Source of the DNA: Lutispora saccharofermentans
Lineage (GTDB): Bacteria; Bacillota; Clostridia; Lutisporales; Lutisporaceae
Direction: 5' to 3'
Assembly: GCF_024363565.1 (NCBI RefSeq)
Contig: NZ_JAJEKE010000001.1
Coordinates: 527,965 to 591,964, forward strand
Length of the DNA: 64,000 bases
The notes beneath the pieces were generated by a model. It saw only the letters and a list, made by a program, of their open reading frames with translations, did not search any database and was not told the origin of the DNA. Made by a program: the position numbers and the translations under genes. Below are positions 1-8,442 of the stretch, one piece after another. Numbering within the stretch: the stretch's first letter is position 1; each line of letters opens with the position of its first letter.

Positions 1-78
1 ATAAGCGTAGGCAGCCATTGCTTTTGCTTTCTGACAATGTTAATTTTAATATAGTATCTCTCCAAGGGGGTTTATATT

Positions 79-549
79 ATGAAAATAAGACCTATGGAAT
101 CGGGAGACATCGGCGCAGTCAGGGAATTGATAGATATATGCAAGCCGCTGGATTTGCACACGCCATTTACATATTGGATATTGTCGGAGTATTTTAATAA
201 CACATGCATGGTGCTAGAGGATGAAGGAACAATAGTCGGGTATGCCGGAGGCATCAAAAGCTCTTCTATGGAAGGAATATTTTATCTATGGCAGATAGGG
301 CTGCTTTCCGGTTATAGGGGCAAGGGTTATTTCAGCTTGCTTTTAGATAGGATTATTGAAGAAATAAAAAAGTCGGGCTGCCATTCTTTGGAGTTTTCCG
401 TGCTCTCCGATAATTATCAGAGCATCAGCGCTTTCTCCGGTTATGCAAAAAACAAAGGCTTGCCCATGAAAAAGAGAGGCAGCCTTCGTTTTTATGATAA
501 ACTGGCGGGTGAAGAATGCAAGGAGGATATATATAGGATTGCTCTATAA
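79..549 (+). CDS. EctA-like diaminobutyrate N-acetyltransferase (GNAT fold)
   Basis: A 156-residue GNAT-fold acetyltransferase. The sequence follows the EctA pattern (L-2,4-diaminobutyrate gamma-acetyltransferase, an ectoine pathway enzyme): a CKPLDL segment near residue 21, then a tyrosine-rich stretch, an NTCMV strand, a YLWQIGL strand, the acetyl-CoA loop GYRGKGYFSLLL near residue 80, and a late SDN motif. A ribosome binding site (AAGGGGG, 63-69) lies 9-15 bases before the ATG. It ends convergently against the radical SAM gene with a six-base overlap. No ectB or ectC follows, so the product may be a different acetylated diamine. Family call is fairly firm, exact substrate is not. Confidence 0.68.
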   Translation: MKIRPMESGDIGAVRELIDICKPLDLHTPFTYWILSEYFNNTCMVLEDEGTIVGYAGGIKSSSMEGIFYLWQIGLLSGYRGKGYFSLLLDRIIEEIKKSGCHSLEFSVLSDNYQSISAFSGYAKNKGLPMKKRGSLRFYDKLAGEECKEDIYRIAL

Positions 550-1422
550 GCCTCTCAGATATTCCTCCTTGAAGTCAATTTCGCCCTCAATGGCTTCTTG
601 AAGCTGGTTTATCAGCAATTCCCTATCTCTATTCAGAGTCCCTTTCAGCGATAAGTAGTTGGAGGCATGATTGCTTCTGAATACACAGCCTTCGCAGTCA
701 AGGTTTCTTAAAAGCTCCAATGTTTCTACGGCTATCTCCCGAGGGGTTAAAAGCTTGAAGGAGCCTTCTTCTACCTCTTCATACAGCTTAGTCCCGAGTT
801 CCACCATAAGGGTCAGCAGGCCCAGGAAATCAGGCTTCATCTTGTTTATCGCCTTAGCCGATTCGAGGGCATGCTCCTTCCAAAGCTGCTTTCCGCCCAA
901 GCCTGATATCAGAGTGACAGAAAGAAGTATCCCTGCTCCTTTGACCTTTTGCCCTGCCTCCACTATTTCCTGAGAGTCTGCGCCTTTGTTTATGTTCTTT
1001 AATATTTCGTCGCTTCCGGACTCCAGCCCCAAATATGCGATGCCAAGTCCCGCTTCTCTGAGCAGTTTTAAATCCTCATGGGATTTCAGCATTATGCTCC
1101 TTGGAGATGCATAGATTCCTACTCGCCCGCACTCAGGTATAGTATTTCTTATATGTTCCAATATCTTTAAGAGTTCTGCCGTCTTGATCATCAATGCATC
1201 GCCGTCAGCCAGGAAAATCCTCTTTATGCTTTTATACAACATCCTTGCTTCACTGATGTCTTGAATTATATCTTCTATGCTTCTTATTCTAAACTTTTTA
1301 TCCTTATACATGCTGCAAAAGCTGCATTTATTATGAGAACAGCCGATAGTCGCCTGGACTATAAGGCTCCATGCTTCGCTTGGCGGCCTGTATATGCTTC
1401 CTTCGTATCTCAAAGTCTCCAC
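544..1422 (-). CDS. radical SAM protein, function unknown
   Basis: A 292-residue radical SAM enzyme. The cluster-binding motif is CX4CX2C at residues 28-36 (GCSHNKCSFC), followed by the glycine-rich SAM-binding LGLESGSDEIL segment near the middle. This spacing is shared by a group of small radical SAM proteins with no B12 domain; none has a function I can assign here. It ends convergently six bases inside the EctA-like gene. Upstream is the long palindromic repeat at 1460-1628, so it is probably transcribed alone. Reaction and substrate unknown. Confidence 0.8.
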   Translation of the reverse strand: METLRYEGSIYRPPSEAWSLIVQATIGCSHNKCSFCSMYKDKKFRIRSIEDIIQDISEARMLYKSIKRIFLADGDALMIKTAELLKILEHIRNTIPECGRVGIYASPRSIMLKSHEDLKLLREAGLGIAYLGLESGSDEILKNINKGADSQEIVEAGQKVKGAGILLSVTLISGLGGKQLWKEHALESAKAINKMKPDFLGLLTLMVELGTKLYEEVEEGSFKLLTPREIAVETLELLRNLDCEGCVFRSNHASNYLSLKGTLNRDRELLINQLQEAIEGEIDFKEEYLRGL

Positions 1423-1459
1423 TTCCTTTCTGAAATTATATATAACGCATTAAATAGCT

Positions 1460-1628
1460 GTTATCCTGGCTGATAAAAGAGTGCATTGTGAAGGAGCTTA
1501 GAGTTTGTTAGCGAAGTATAGGACAAGTTGCGTCAACTGTTTGAGCCGAAGCGAGTTTTGACGCAACCCTATGCAAGCTTACAAACTCTTAGCCCCGGAG
1601 CTCTGCAATCGTTATCAGCCAGGATAAC
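1460..1628. repeat. 169-base long imperfect palindrome (intergenic repeat family, copy 1)
   Basis: Outer arms of 17 bases match perfectly as inverted repeats (1460-1476 and 1612-1628, GTTATCCTGGCTGATAA). Inside are further paired arms: 1500-1508 with 1581-1589 (AGAGTTTGT), 1518-1522 with 1568-1572, and 1527-1536 with 1558-1567 (GTTGCGTCAA). The whole would fold into one long hairpin in DNA or RNA. Half-length relatives occur at 2326-2387 and 17746-17770, so this is a dispersed element rather than an ordinary terminator. It carries no coding sequence. Confidence 0.8.
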
Positions 1629-1660
1629 ATTATCGCTGTAAAATCTTTTTCACGTTATAT

Positions 1661-2290
1661 CTAGTTTTGCTTCTTTTTAATGGTCTGCCTGAGGCCCTTT
1701 TCTTCTTTTCTTATAATCCTTTTAATATTCGGCAGATGATTATAAATAGCAAGCGCTGCAATTATCATTGAAACGGTTATCGCTCCAAGCCCCAGCTTCA
1801 AATATGCGGTGGCAGCAACAACGATCAGGACAAGGACTATAGTGCCTAAAGCTATATAGTCGGTGATCAATGTCACTATTATAATAGTCAGTATCCCTAA
1901 TACTGCAAGAGGAATATTGACTGCCATGAGCATGCCTATAAGGGATGCAGTGCCTTTTCCTCCTCTAAAATTCATGAAAAATGGGTGGTTATGTCCCAAT
2001 ATTACAAAAAGGCCGTTTAGATATAGGTAAAAGTTAAACAGGCTTGGATCCGCGACATCTTTATATAAGGCTTTTATAAGCATAACAGAAACTACGGCCT
2101 TTGAAATATCCAACAAAGCAACTAACACCCCATATTTCCACCCCAGAGAAATAACCGTATTTGAGGCACCTGCATTGCCGTGACCCAGATTTCTTATGTC
2201 TACATTCCTAAGAAGCTTGCCCAGTATATAGGAGAACTGCAAGCATCCAAATACATATCCGATTAAAGCGACAATAAAATAATCCTTCAT
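1661..2290 (-). CDS. plsY: acyl-phosphate:glycerol-3-phosphate acyltransferase PlsY
   Basis: PlsY transfers an acyl group from acyl-phosphate to sn-glycerol-3-phosphate, the first step of membrane phospholipid synthesis, in the inner membrane. The 209-residue product is almost wholly hydrophobic and has the family motifs NLGHGNAGASNT (family GSGNxGATN) and FRGGKGTAS (family KGGKGVAT). The reading frame is open to 2347, but I place the start at the ATG at 2290: it gives the family's normal N-terminus (MKDYF) and has AGGGAG eight bases upstream. The longer version would begin inside a repeat element. Confidence 0.93.
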   Translation of the reverse strand: MKDYFIVALIGYVFGCLQFSYILGKLLRNVDIRNLGHGNAGASNTVISLGWKYGVLVALLDISKAVVSVMLIKALYKDVADPSLFNFYLYLNGLFVILGHNHPFFMNFRGGKGTASLIGMLMAVNIPLAVLGILTIIIVTLITDYIALGTIVLVLIVVAATAYLKLGLGAITVSMIIAALAIYNHLPNIKRIIRKEEKGLRQTIKKKQN

Positions 2291-2325
2291 AGCATTTCTC
2301 CCTATTAATATTTTCTTAATTATAT

Positions 2326-2387
2326 CTGTTGTACTAGCTGATAGCAAGTATAAAGCTTCGAGGCTAAGACTTTGTAAGCTTGTATAG
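2326..2387. repeat. intergenic repeat family, copy 2 (half element)
   Basis: This stretch matches the reverse complement of 1571-1630 at roughly 70 percent. Best conserved are GGCTAAGACTTTGTAAGCTT and CTGTTGTACTAGCTGATAGC. It corresponds to one half of the palindrome at 1460-1628. The copies flank plsY. Confidence 0.65.
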
Positions 2388-2444
2388 TAGTTTTATCCTA
2401 TATTTCCATGAAAATAAAAGGGTATTCTCATAGAAAAGCGATGC

Positions 2445-2472
2445 AAAAAATTATCCCCGGTATTCCCGGGGA
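2445..2472 (-). terminator. rho-independent terminator of the 2477-3073 gene
   Basis: A seven-base-pair GC-rich stem (2454-2460 with 2466-2472, core CCCCGG/CCGGGG) lies just after the stop codon of the leftward gene. On the minus strand it is followed by ATAATTTTTTGC. Confidence 0.8.
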
Positions 2473-2476
2473 ATCA

Positions 2477-3073
2477 TCATTTTATCCTGAATGATTGAAT
2501 TATTCTGTTGAACATCAGGGGGTAATATTTTCTCCAGTCCTTTTCATCCGTATAAAAGCTTGCTCTATATATCTTCCCTTTTCCGTCTTCTAAAAATGCT
2601 TCATAAGATCTATAATAGCCTCCTGTGTCCTTCGGCCTTTCATATTGCAGCAGATAGCCTTTGTTTCTGTTTACCATTATTTCTTTCAGATTGTAAGATT
2701 TGAAGTCTGTAGAATCTACTGCCGCATTTTTCGCCTCCTCCAGAAATTGTGACAGAGGCTTATCTATTTTCCATACTTGAATAAAGCCATGTATCTTTTT
2801 ATTGGGAGTGATATAGTTCAAATCATAGATTATCTCGCCGCCCATAAATTTTTGCTCCCATGCAGACCAGGATGCAGGTATAGAAAATTTAAAGCTTCCA
2901 TCCAAAACCTCATAATCCTTATATCCTTGCCTTTCCATCTTCTGCAGTTCTATATTAGCCTTAAATACCGCTGCGGTATCCGATATTCTTCCGTAAAAGG
3001 TCAACATCAGCATGACCAATAAAACCATAGCAGCTACATAAGAAGCATAATGCCTTTTTAATATTTTTTTCAA
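2477..3073 (-). CDS. membrane-anchored or secreted hypothetical protein
   Basis: Not recognised. A 198-residue protein with a basic N-terminus and one hydrophobic segment at about residues 12-28, so probably anchored with its C-terminal part outside the membrane. The rest looks like a compact alpha/beta domain rich in aromatic residues: FSIPASWSAW near residue 67, GFIQVWKI and SYEAFLEDGKGK later, ending FNRIIQSFRIK. This resembles the PsbP/DUF1795-like fold of small secreted proteins, but that is only an impression. It has its own terminator and no operon partner. Confidence 0.6.
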   Translation of the reverse strand: MKKILKRHYASYVAAMVLLVMLMLTFYGRISDTAAVFKANIELQKMERQGYKDYEVLDGSFKFSIPASWSAWEQKFMGGEIIYDLNYITPNKKIHGFIQVWKIDKPLSQFLEEAKNAAVDSTDFKSYNLKEIMVNRNKGYLLQYERPKDTGGYYRSYEAFLEDGKGKIYRASFYTDEKDWRKYYPLMFNRIIQSFRIK

Positions 3074-3115
3074 GATTTTCCCCCCTTTTCCCTTTGAATC
3101 CTCTACTTAATAAAT

Positions 3116-3144
3116 ATGACATATATAAAATGATAATGTATAAT
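3116..3144 (+). promoter_or_regulatory. sigma-A type promoter for threonine aldolase
   Basis: ATGACA (-35, 3116-3121), a 17-base spacer and TATAAT (-10, 3139-3144), about 30 bases before the start codon. Confidence 0.65.
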
Positions 3145-3175
3145 ATATCTATAATTTACATGGAGGTGTTTTTTA

Positions 3176-4201
3176 TTGAGGTATATAGATTTGAGAAGCG
3201 ATACTGTAACCATGCCTACAGCCGAAATGAGAAAGGCCATGTTTGAAGCCGAGGTAGGCGATGATGTATATGGGGATGATCCTACCATCAATAGATTAGA
3301 GAAACTGGCCGCCGACATAGTCGGCAAAGAGGCTGCTATGTTTGTTGCCAGCGGCACCATGGGCAATCAGCTCGGCGTTATGACTCACACTTTACGGGGT
3401 GATGAGATCATACTTGGTGAAAACGCTCATATAGCCGTTCATGAGGTAGGGGCCGCAGCAGTGCTGTCAGGTGTTCAGCTCAGGACTATCAAAAGCGGTG
3501 ATGATATCCTTTATCCCGAATTAGTCGAAAAAGCTATAAGATCTGATGATATACATGAGCCCAGAACAGGGCTTATATGCTTGGAAAATGCACTGGCTAA
3601 CGGAACTGTGGTTCCCCTTGAGGTGATGAAAAAAGTATATGAATTGGCCGTTGAGCGCGGCATTCCCGTGCATCTTGACGGAGCCAGATTGTTCAATGCG
3701 GCTGCAGCTTTAGGCGTGACCGCCGCTGATATAGTACAATACACAGATTCAGTCCAGTTTTGCCTTTCCAAGGGCTTGTGCGCCCCAGTAGGTTCCATTT
3801 TGGCCGGTACCAGCGCTTTTATTAATAGGGCAAGGAAGAACAGGAAGCTCCTCGGCGGCGGCATGAGGCAGGCAGGTTTTCTGGCAGCGGCAGGTATAAT
3901 AGCACTTCAGGACATGATAAAGCGGCTGGAGAAAGATCACGAAAATGCCAGGTACCTGGGAAAGAGGCTTCTTGAAATTCCGGGCATCGAGCTTAACCCG
4001 GATAAAATTCAAATCAATATGGTATTCTTCAAGCTGAATCGCCCTGATTTTGACCCGAATCTTCTTGTTTCAAAGTTCTTTGAAAAAGGCATAAAGATAA
4101 ACGGTGAAGAGGGCGGGCTTTTTAGATTTGTGACGAACAACGATGTAAATAAGCAGGATATAGACTTCGTAATCGATACTATGAAAGAAATATTATTATA
4201 A
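3176..4201 (+). CDS. ltaE: low-specificity L-threonine aldolase (PLP enzyme)
   Basis: Cleaves L-threonine or L-allo-threonine to glycine and acetaldehyde, using PLP, in the cytosol. The 341-residue product is the normal length. It starts with the family's DLRSDT motif, has ENAH with the ring-stacking His85, the aspartate motif HLDGAR at 166-171, and the PLP-binding lysine Lys199 in LSKGL. The start is a TTG at 3176, with GGAGGTG at 3161-3167 at proper spacing and no in-frame ATG nearby. It is a single gene with its own promoter. Confidence 0.93.
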   Translation: MRYIDLRSDTVTMPTAEMRKAMFEAEVGDDVYGDDPTINRLEKLAADIVGKEAAMFVASGTMGNQLGVMTHTLRGDEIILGENAHIAVHEVGAAAVLSGVQLRTIKSGDDILYPELVEKAIRSDDIHEPRTGLICLENALANGTVVPLEVMKKVYELAVERGIPVHLDGARLFNAAAALGVTAADIVQYTDSVQFCLSKGLCAPVGSILAGTSAFINRARKNRKLLGGGMRQAGFLAAAGIIALQDMIKRLEKDHENARYLGKRLLEIPGIELNPDKIQINMVFFKLNRPDFDPNLLVSKFFEKGIKINGEEGGLFRFVTNNDVNKQDIDFVIDTMKEILL

Positions 4202-4282
4202 AAGAGGCTTCTCTTGAAATGTATTTAACGGAAAGTTAACACTGAGTAAATCTATATTTTACTATGCATTTCAGAATAAATA

Positions 4283-4311
4283 TTGTATATATTTAGCTTA
4301 TGATGTATAAT
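4283..4311 (+). promoter_or_regulatory. sigma-A type promoter for the H-NOX chemoreceptor
   Basis: TTGTAT (4283-4288), 17-base spacer, TATAAT (4306-4311), 34 bases before the ATG. No sigma-D type flagellar promoter was seen here. Confidence 0.6.
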
Positions 4312-4345
4312 TTGTCATACGAAGCTGAAAATTGGGGGTTTTTGT

Positions 4346-6151
4346 ATGAAAGGTACAGTGGTTTCAACCTGGATAAACAGCTTAAGAAATCTATACGGTG
4401 ATGAGATTGTAAACTCTTGCTTGAGAATAATAGGGTGGCAGGAGGACAGAGTCATATCTCCTCTGGAAGAAATTGACGATAAAGAGCCTGCAAAGCTGAT
4501 AGAAGAAATAGGGAAAAAAGTGGGCAAATCAACCGAGGAAATATGGCGCAAGGTTGGCAGAAGCAATATTGAATCCTTTTTCAAATGGTTCCCGTCATAT
4601 TTTGAACGCCGAAACGTAAAGGCATTCTTGCTCATGATGGATGATGTGCATGCTCAATTGACAAGGATGATCAAGGGAGCAAATCCTCCCAGACTGATTG
4701 CAACGGATCTGAGCGAAAAAGAAATTGAAATGAAATATATATCGAAGCGCGGATTGTTTGATTATTTTCTTGGATTATTGGAGGGCTGCGGCGACTTTTT
4801 CAAGGAAAAGATTCAGGTCCAGGAGCTGGAAAGGGGCAAGGAAAACAACCTGCATATGCTCAGGGTAAAGATAACTGTAGAGAAAGGCTTGCATAGCGAG
4901 AAAACCTTCAATCTGTCCAGGATTTTATCCTTGGGCTTTCTAAAAAAAGTAGATATTAAAATTTCATTCTTGAGCGCTTTAGCCTTGCTGCCTATAAGCT
5001 ATCTGCTGACAAAAAACTGGCTGGCTTCGGGTATCATCTCCATATCCTTGTTTGCGGTCAGTGAGGTAATAGCTTTAATAGCTCTGGCACCTCTGAGGCT
5101 CTTTAACGAGGAAATAGGAAAATTAAATAATCTTGATTTTTCTTCATATACAAGGGTAAAAACCGGTGATGAGCTGGAGTCCTATTTCCAACAGCTCAAT
5201 GGCATAAAGCAGTTGTTCCAAAAAGATTTCCTCTTCTTAAAGGGAGGAAATGATGACATGTATAATTACACAAAGACATTTTCAGATATAGCAAGAAATA
5301 TGAAAAATGTATCGGACGGCATATCCGGCATTGTGCAGGATGTCGCTGAGGGGGCAGTCCATCAGGCTGAGGAAACCGAAAAATCCGTATACATAATCAG
5401 TACAAATATGGATACATTGAACAAGATTGCTCAAGAGGAGCTCAAAAGCAAAGACAGGCTTGAGGAAGCCGTTAAAAGCATTAAGACCTCCTCGGAAGAG
5501 ACTCAAAGAGTAGCAAAGATGATATTATCCATCAGAGATGCTTTTGCCCATGTGAATTCTCAAGGGGTTGAGCTTTCCAAAAGAGCCAACGATATTATGA
5601 ATATCGTAACAACCGTCGAGAATATTGCAGACCAGACCAATTTGCTTTCATTAAATGCTGCGATAGAATCAGCAAGAGCCGGAGAGCTGGGCAGAGGATT
5701 TGCAGTGGTCGCGGGAGAGATACGAGGCTTGGCCGAGGATTCCAAATCGGCGGTAAAAACAATCAACGAAAACCTGAAAATGTTTACGGGAGAGGTAAGC
5801 AGCCTTGTAGGCAGTATAAATGCCCGGTTCAATCAGCTTGAGGAAAGCAATACAACCTTGGAAAAGGTTGCAAAGGACAATACGGTATCCACAGAGCATA
5901 TAGGTTCTGTTTCCTCAGATATAGTAAGGCTTGTGGAAGAGATGTCCGCACAGACAAAGCAGCTTTCCGATGTATTTGAAAATGTGCATTCCCTTGCGGC
6001 AATAGCCGAAGAGAATTCTGCCGCATCTGAAGAGATGAGTGCCAGCGTAATCGAATATTCCAACAAAATAAAAGAGCTTACCATGTATATCGAAGAATTG
6101 GAAAAGTTATCCGGAAACTTCAAAACAGAATTGGGTAAATATAAACTATAA
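4346..6151 (+). CDS. methyl-accepting chemotaxis protein with N-terminal H-NOX heme sensor domain
   Basis: A 601-residue chemoreceptor that senses a gas through heme. Residues 1-180 are an H-NOX domain very close to that of Caldanaerobacter subterraneus (Tar4H): proximal heme ligand His102 (DDVHAQL), Pro115, and the propionate-binding YxSxR motif Tyr131-Ser133-Arg135. The distal residues Trp9, Asn74 and Tyr140 that stabilise bound oxygen are all present. Two membrane helices follow (about 205-222 and 226-250) with almost no external loop, so sensing is cytoplasmic. Then a linker and a full MCP signalling domain with the conserved hairpin tip ([18 protein letters not shown]). Likely guides movement relative to oxygen; nitric oxide is a less likely ligand given Tyr140. 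Confidence 0.95.
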   Translation: MKGTVVSTWINSLRNLYGDEIVNSCLRIIGWQEDRVISPLEEIDDKEPAKLIEEIGKKVGKSTEEIWRKVGRSNIESFFKWFPSYFERRNVKAFLLMMDDVHAQLTRMIKGANPPRLIATDLSEKEIEMKYISKRGLFDYFLGLLEGCGDFFKEKIQVQELERGKENNLHMLRVKITVEKGLHSEKTFNLSRILSLGFLKKVDIKISFLSALALLPISYLLTKNWLASGIISISLFAVSEVIALIALAPLRLFNEEIGKLNNLDFSSYTRVKTGDELESYFQQLNGIKQLFQKDFLFLKGGNDDMYNYTKTFSDIARNMKNVSDGISGIVQDVAEGAVHQAEETEKSVYIISTNMDTLNKIAQEELKSKDRLEEAVKSIKTSSEETQRVAKMILSIRDAFAHVNSQGVELSKRANDIMNIVTTVENIADQTNLLSLNAAIESARAGELGRGFAVVAGEIRGLAEDSKSAVKTINENLKMFTGEVSSLVGSINARFNQLEESNTTLEKVAKDNTVSTEHIGSVSSDIVRLVEEMSAQTKQLSDVFENVHSLAAIAEENSAASEEMSASVIEYSNKIKELTMYIEELEKLSGNFKTELGKYKL

Positions 6152-6180
6152 AGGGTGCTATGCAGCACCCTTTGATTTTT
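6150..6180. terminator. bidirectional terminator between convergent genes
   Basis: A perfect nine-base-pair stem (6150-6158, AAAGGGTGC, with 6165-6173) and loop TATGCA, followed by GATTTTTG. It overlaps the stop codons of both the chemoreceptor and the leftward permease gene. Confidence 0.8.
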
Positions 6181-7174
6181 GTCTTTTTAATAAGAATATG
6201 AAAAAAGGTCCCCCCATTATGGAGGTCATAACGCCTACCGGAATTTCCGAAGGCTGAATAAGGACTCTTCCCAGAGCATCTGACAGCATCAATATGGCAG
6301 CTCCCATTATGGCGCTGTAAGGTATGAGCTTCCTATTGTCAGAGCCCCAGATAAGTCTTACGATATGAGGTGCCACCAGACCCAGAAAGCCTATGGTCCC
6401 GCCTGTGGACACCACTGCTCCGACTATAAGAGAACATATGACAAGCAGTATATATTTAAGCTTTTCAACATCTACGCCCATATAGTGAGCTGATTCCTCA
6501 CCCAAAGACATGATATTCAACTCTCTGGAAAAAAAGCATAATGCTAATATTCCCGGCAGTATGAAAGAACTGGAGAATATAAGCTTTTGCCATGTGGCAG
6601 AAGATAAGCTTCCCATAGTCCAAAATACTATTTGCTCCAGTTTATTTCTATTAAGCATCATCAAGAAGGATATAATGGATGAGAGAAAATAGCTGACAGC
6701 CACTCCTGATAAAAGCAGTGAGTTTATTGAGACTCTATTCTTAGTTTTGGAGATATGGTATACGAAAAAAAGGGTGGAAACCGCCCCCAGGAAGGCAAAA
6801 GCTCCAGTCGTCCCATAGCCGAATATGCCAATGCCTGTTACTATGGAAAGCACTGCTCCCAGAGCAGCTCCTGATGACATTCCCAAGGTATAAGAATCCA
6901 CCAGCGGATTCTTAAATACACCCTGCATAACCCCTCCTACAGCAGATAAGCCTGCGCCTAAAACTGCAGAGATAATTACACGCGGCATCCTTATATCTAT
7001 CAGAATGGCTCTATTGTCTGTATCTTTTCCCATAAACACTATTTCGATTATCTCCCTTAAGGGTATTTCGACAGCGCCTATTCCTACCCCGATGAAAAAG
7101 CAGATGATAAAAAAAGCCAACAAGATGCTCAGGGACAATATATTTTTTAATGTTTCTTTACTCATTTCCTTCAT
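6158..7174 (-). CDS. FecCD-family ABC transporter permease (iron chelate, heme or cobalamin)
   Basis: A 338-residue membrane subunit of a type II importer, with about ten hydrophobic helices. Typical FecCD/BtuC motifs are visible: LREIIEI near the start, RMPRVIISAVLGAGLSAVG, KNPLVDSYTLGMSSGAALG, and GTIGFLGLVAPHIVR near the C-terminus, which forms the ATPase-coupling helix. Its start overlaps the ATPase gene by 17 bases, so the two are translationally coupled. With the ATPase and the binding lipoprotein upstream it forms one importer operon. Substrate not settled. Confidence 0.9.
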   Translation of the reverse strand: MKEMSKETLKNILSLSILLAFFIICFFIGVGIGAVEIPLREIIEIVFMGKDTDNRAILIDIRMPRVIISAVLGAGLSAVGGVMQGVFKNPLVDSYTLGMSSGAALGAVLSIVTGIGIFGYGTTGAFAFLGAVSTLFFVYHISKTKNRVSINSLLLSGVAVSYFLSSIISFLMMLNRNKLEQIVFWTMGSLSSATWQKLIFSSSFILPGILALCFFSRELNIMSLGEESAHYMGVDVEKLKYILLVICSLIVGAVVSTGGTIGFLGLVAPHIVRLIWGSDNRKLIPYSAIMGAAILMLSDALGRVLIQPSEIPVGVMTSIMGGPFFIFLLKRQKSKGAA

Positions 7175-8429
7175 CTGCCTTTAACAATGCTTCTATCAAT
7201 TCATATTCTTCCAGTTGTATAACATTGAGCTGCTTTTTTAATCCTTTATAAAGGCTTCGCGCTTCGCCTCCGGTATAGTCTCTTTTTTCAAAGTCACGGT
7301 CTCCCAAAATATATATCTTCTTATCCTTCAGCTGTTTTTCTGTAAGGAGTTCAAGGTTTCTTATATTAGCCTTGCTGAAATATATTGGCATGAGAACAAT
7401 ACAGTATGCCGCAAGAGCAAGCTCAAGATTTTTTTCATATGCTTTTTGAGTAATATTTAAAAAAGGAGTTTCTTCGGCTACATCCAGTTCATACTCTTTG
7501 GAAGCAGCCCAATCAGAATCTCCTATGTTCAATACCCCTGTGGAAACGGTAAAACCATTATCTGCTAATTCTTTAATCAACTTTGATCCGCTTCCCCCGC
7601 CGCATATTATGTGAATTTTTGTATCTCGCTTCTTTTTAGGTATCGTTGATATCGGATATATATAAGTTTTTCCGGTGACGGGATTCTTGCTGACGGTTAC
7701 ATCCGTATTAAAGACATGGGCTATATTTTCAGCGGTCAGAACCTTCTCTGGCTCTCCTTCGCAAAAAATCTCCCCTGCTTTGAGCATAACAATATGATCG
7801 CTGTACGCAGAAGCCATATTCAGATCATGCAACACAGCTATAGAAGCCAGGCCCTCTTCCATGCTCATTCTCTTTATCAAATCCAATATTTCCACTTGAT
7901 GCTGCAGATCCAGATGAGAAATGGGCTCATCCAGCAAGAGCACCCTCGGCTGCTGGGCCAATGCCTGGGCCAGTATGACCCTTTGCTTTTCACCGCCGCT
8001 CAGTTCATTGTAGAGCCTATCGGAAAACTCCAGGATATTCGTATATCTCATGGCTTTTTCTACAATCTTTATGTCCTCTGGGGTTTCTCCCTTCAGCCTT
8101 TTTATGTATGGGTGCCTGCCCATAAGCACTATATCCTTGACCTTGAAGTCGAACTCCAAAAGTATATTTTGCGGCACCATGGAAAGCCTTTTGCTGATTT
8201 CTCTTTGTGAAAGCTCCTTCAGATTTTCTTCTCCGATCAGGACTGCTCCTCTTTGAGGCTTCAGGAATCCGGAAAGCGTCTTTAATAAAGTGCTCTTGCC
8301 TGAGCCATTAGGTCCTATTATGCTAATAAAGCTGCCCTCTTTGATCTTCAAATTGATATTTTTCAATACTTCTTTATTCCCATAGCAAAAACCCAGGTGT
8401 TCAGCACTTATCTCATAATCCATCTCCAT
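7158..8429 (-). CDS. FecE/BtuD-family ABC transporter ATPase with an extra C-terminal domain
   Basis: A 423-residue ATPase that powers the adjacent importer. Residues 1-255 are a normal ABC domain: Walker A GPNGSGKST at 39-47, signature LSGGE at 143-147, Walker B LLLDEP ending at 169, switch histidine in LHDLN at 201. Normal FecE proteins stop near residue 260. Here a second domain runs from about 265 to 423, with a GGGSG turn at 277-281 after a beta strand, then alternating strands and helices like a small Rossmann-type fold. I cannot name its function; similar extensions occur on some cobalamin/heme-type ATPases of anaerobes. Confidence 0.88.
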   Translation of the reverse strand: MEMDYEISAEHLGFCYGNKEVLKNINLKIKEGSFISIIGPNGSGKSTLLKTLSGFLKPQRGAVLIGEENLKELSQREISKRLSMVPQNILLEFDFKVKDIVLMGRHPYIKRLKGETPEDIKIVEKAMRYTNILEFSDRLYNELSGGEKQRVILAQALAQQPRVLLLDEPISHLDLQHQVEILDLIKRMSMEEGLASIAVLHDLNMASAYSDHIVMLKAGEIFCEGEPEKVLTAENIAHVFNTDVTVSKNPVTGKTYIYPISTIPKKKRDTKIHIICGGGSGSKLIKELADNGFTVSTGVLNIGDSDWAASKEYELDVAEETPFLNITQKAYEKNLELALAAYCIVLMPIYFSKANIRNLELLTEKQLKDKKIYILGDRDFEKRDYTGGEARSLYKGLKKQLNVIQLEEYELIEALLKADEGNE

Positions 8430-8442
8430 ACCTTCCTATTGC

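Noticed and set aside
671..973. Long frames opposite real genes (for example opposite the radical SAM, rnf and nuoF genes)
   Set aside because: They have no ribosome binding site, odd composition and no family match; they are shadows of well-supported genes on the other strand.
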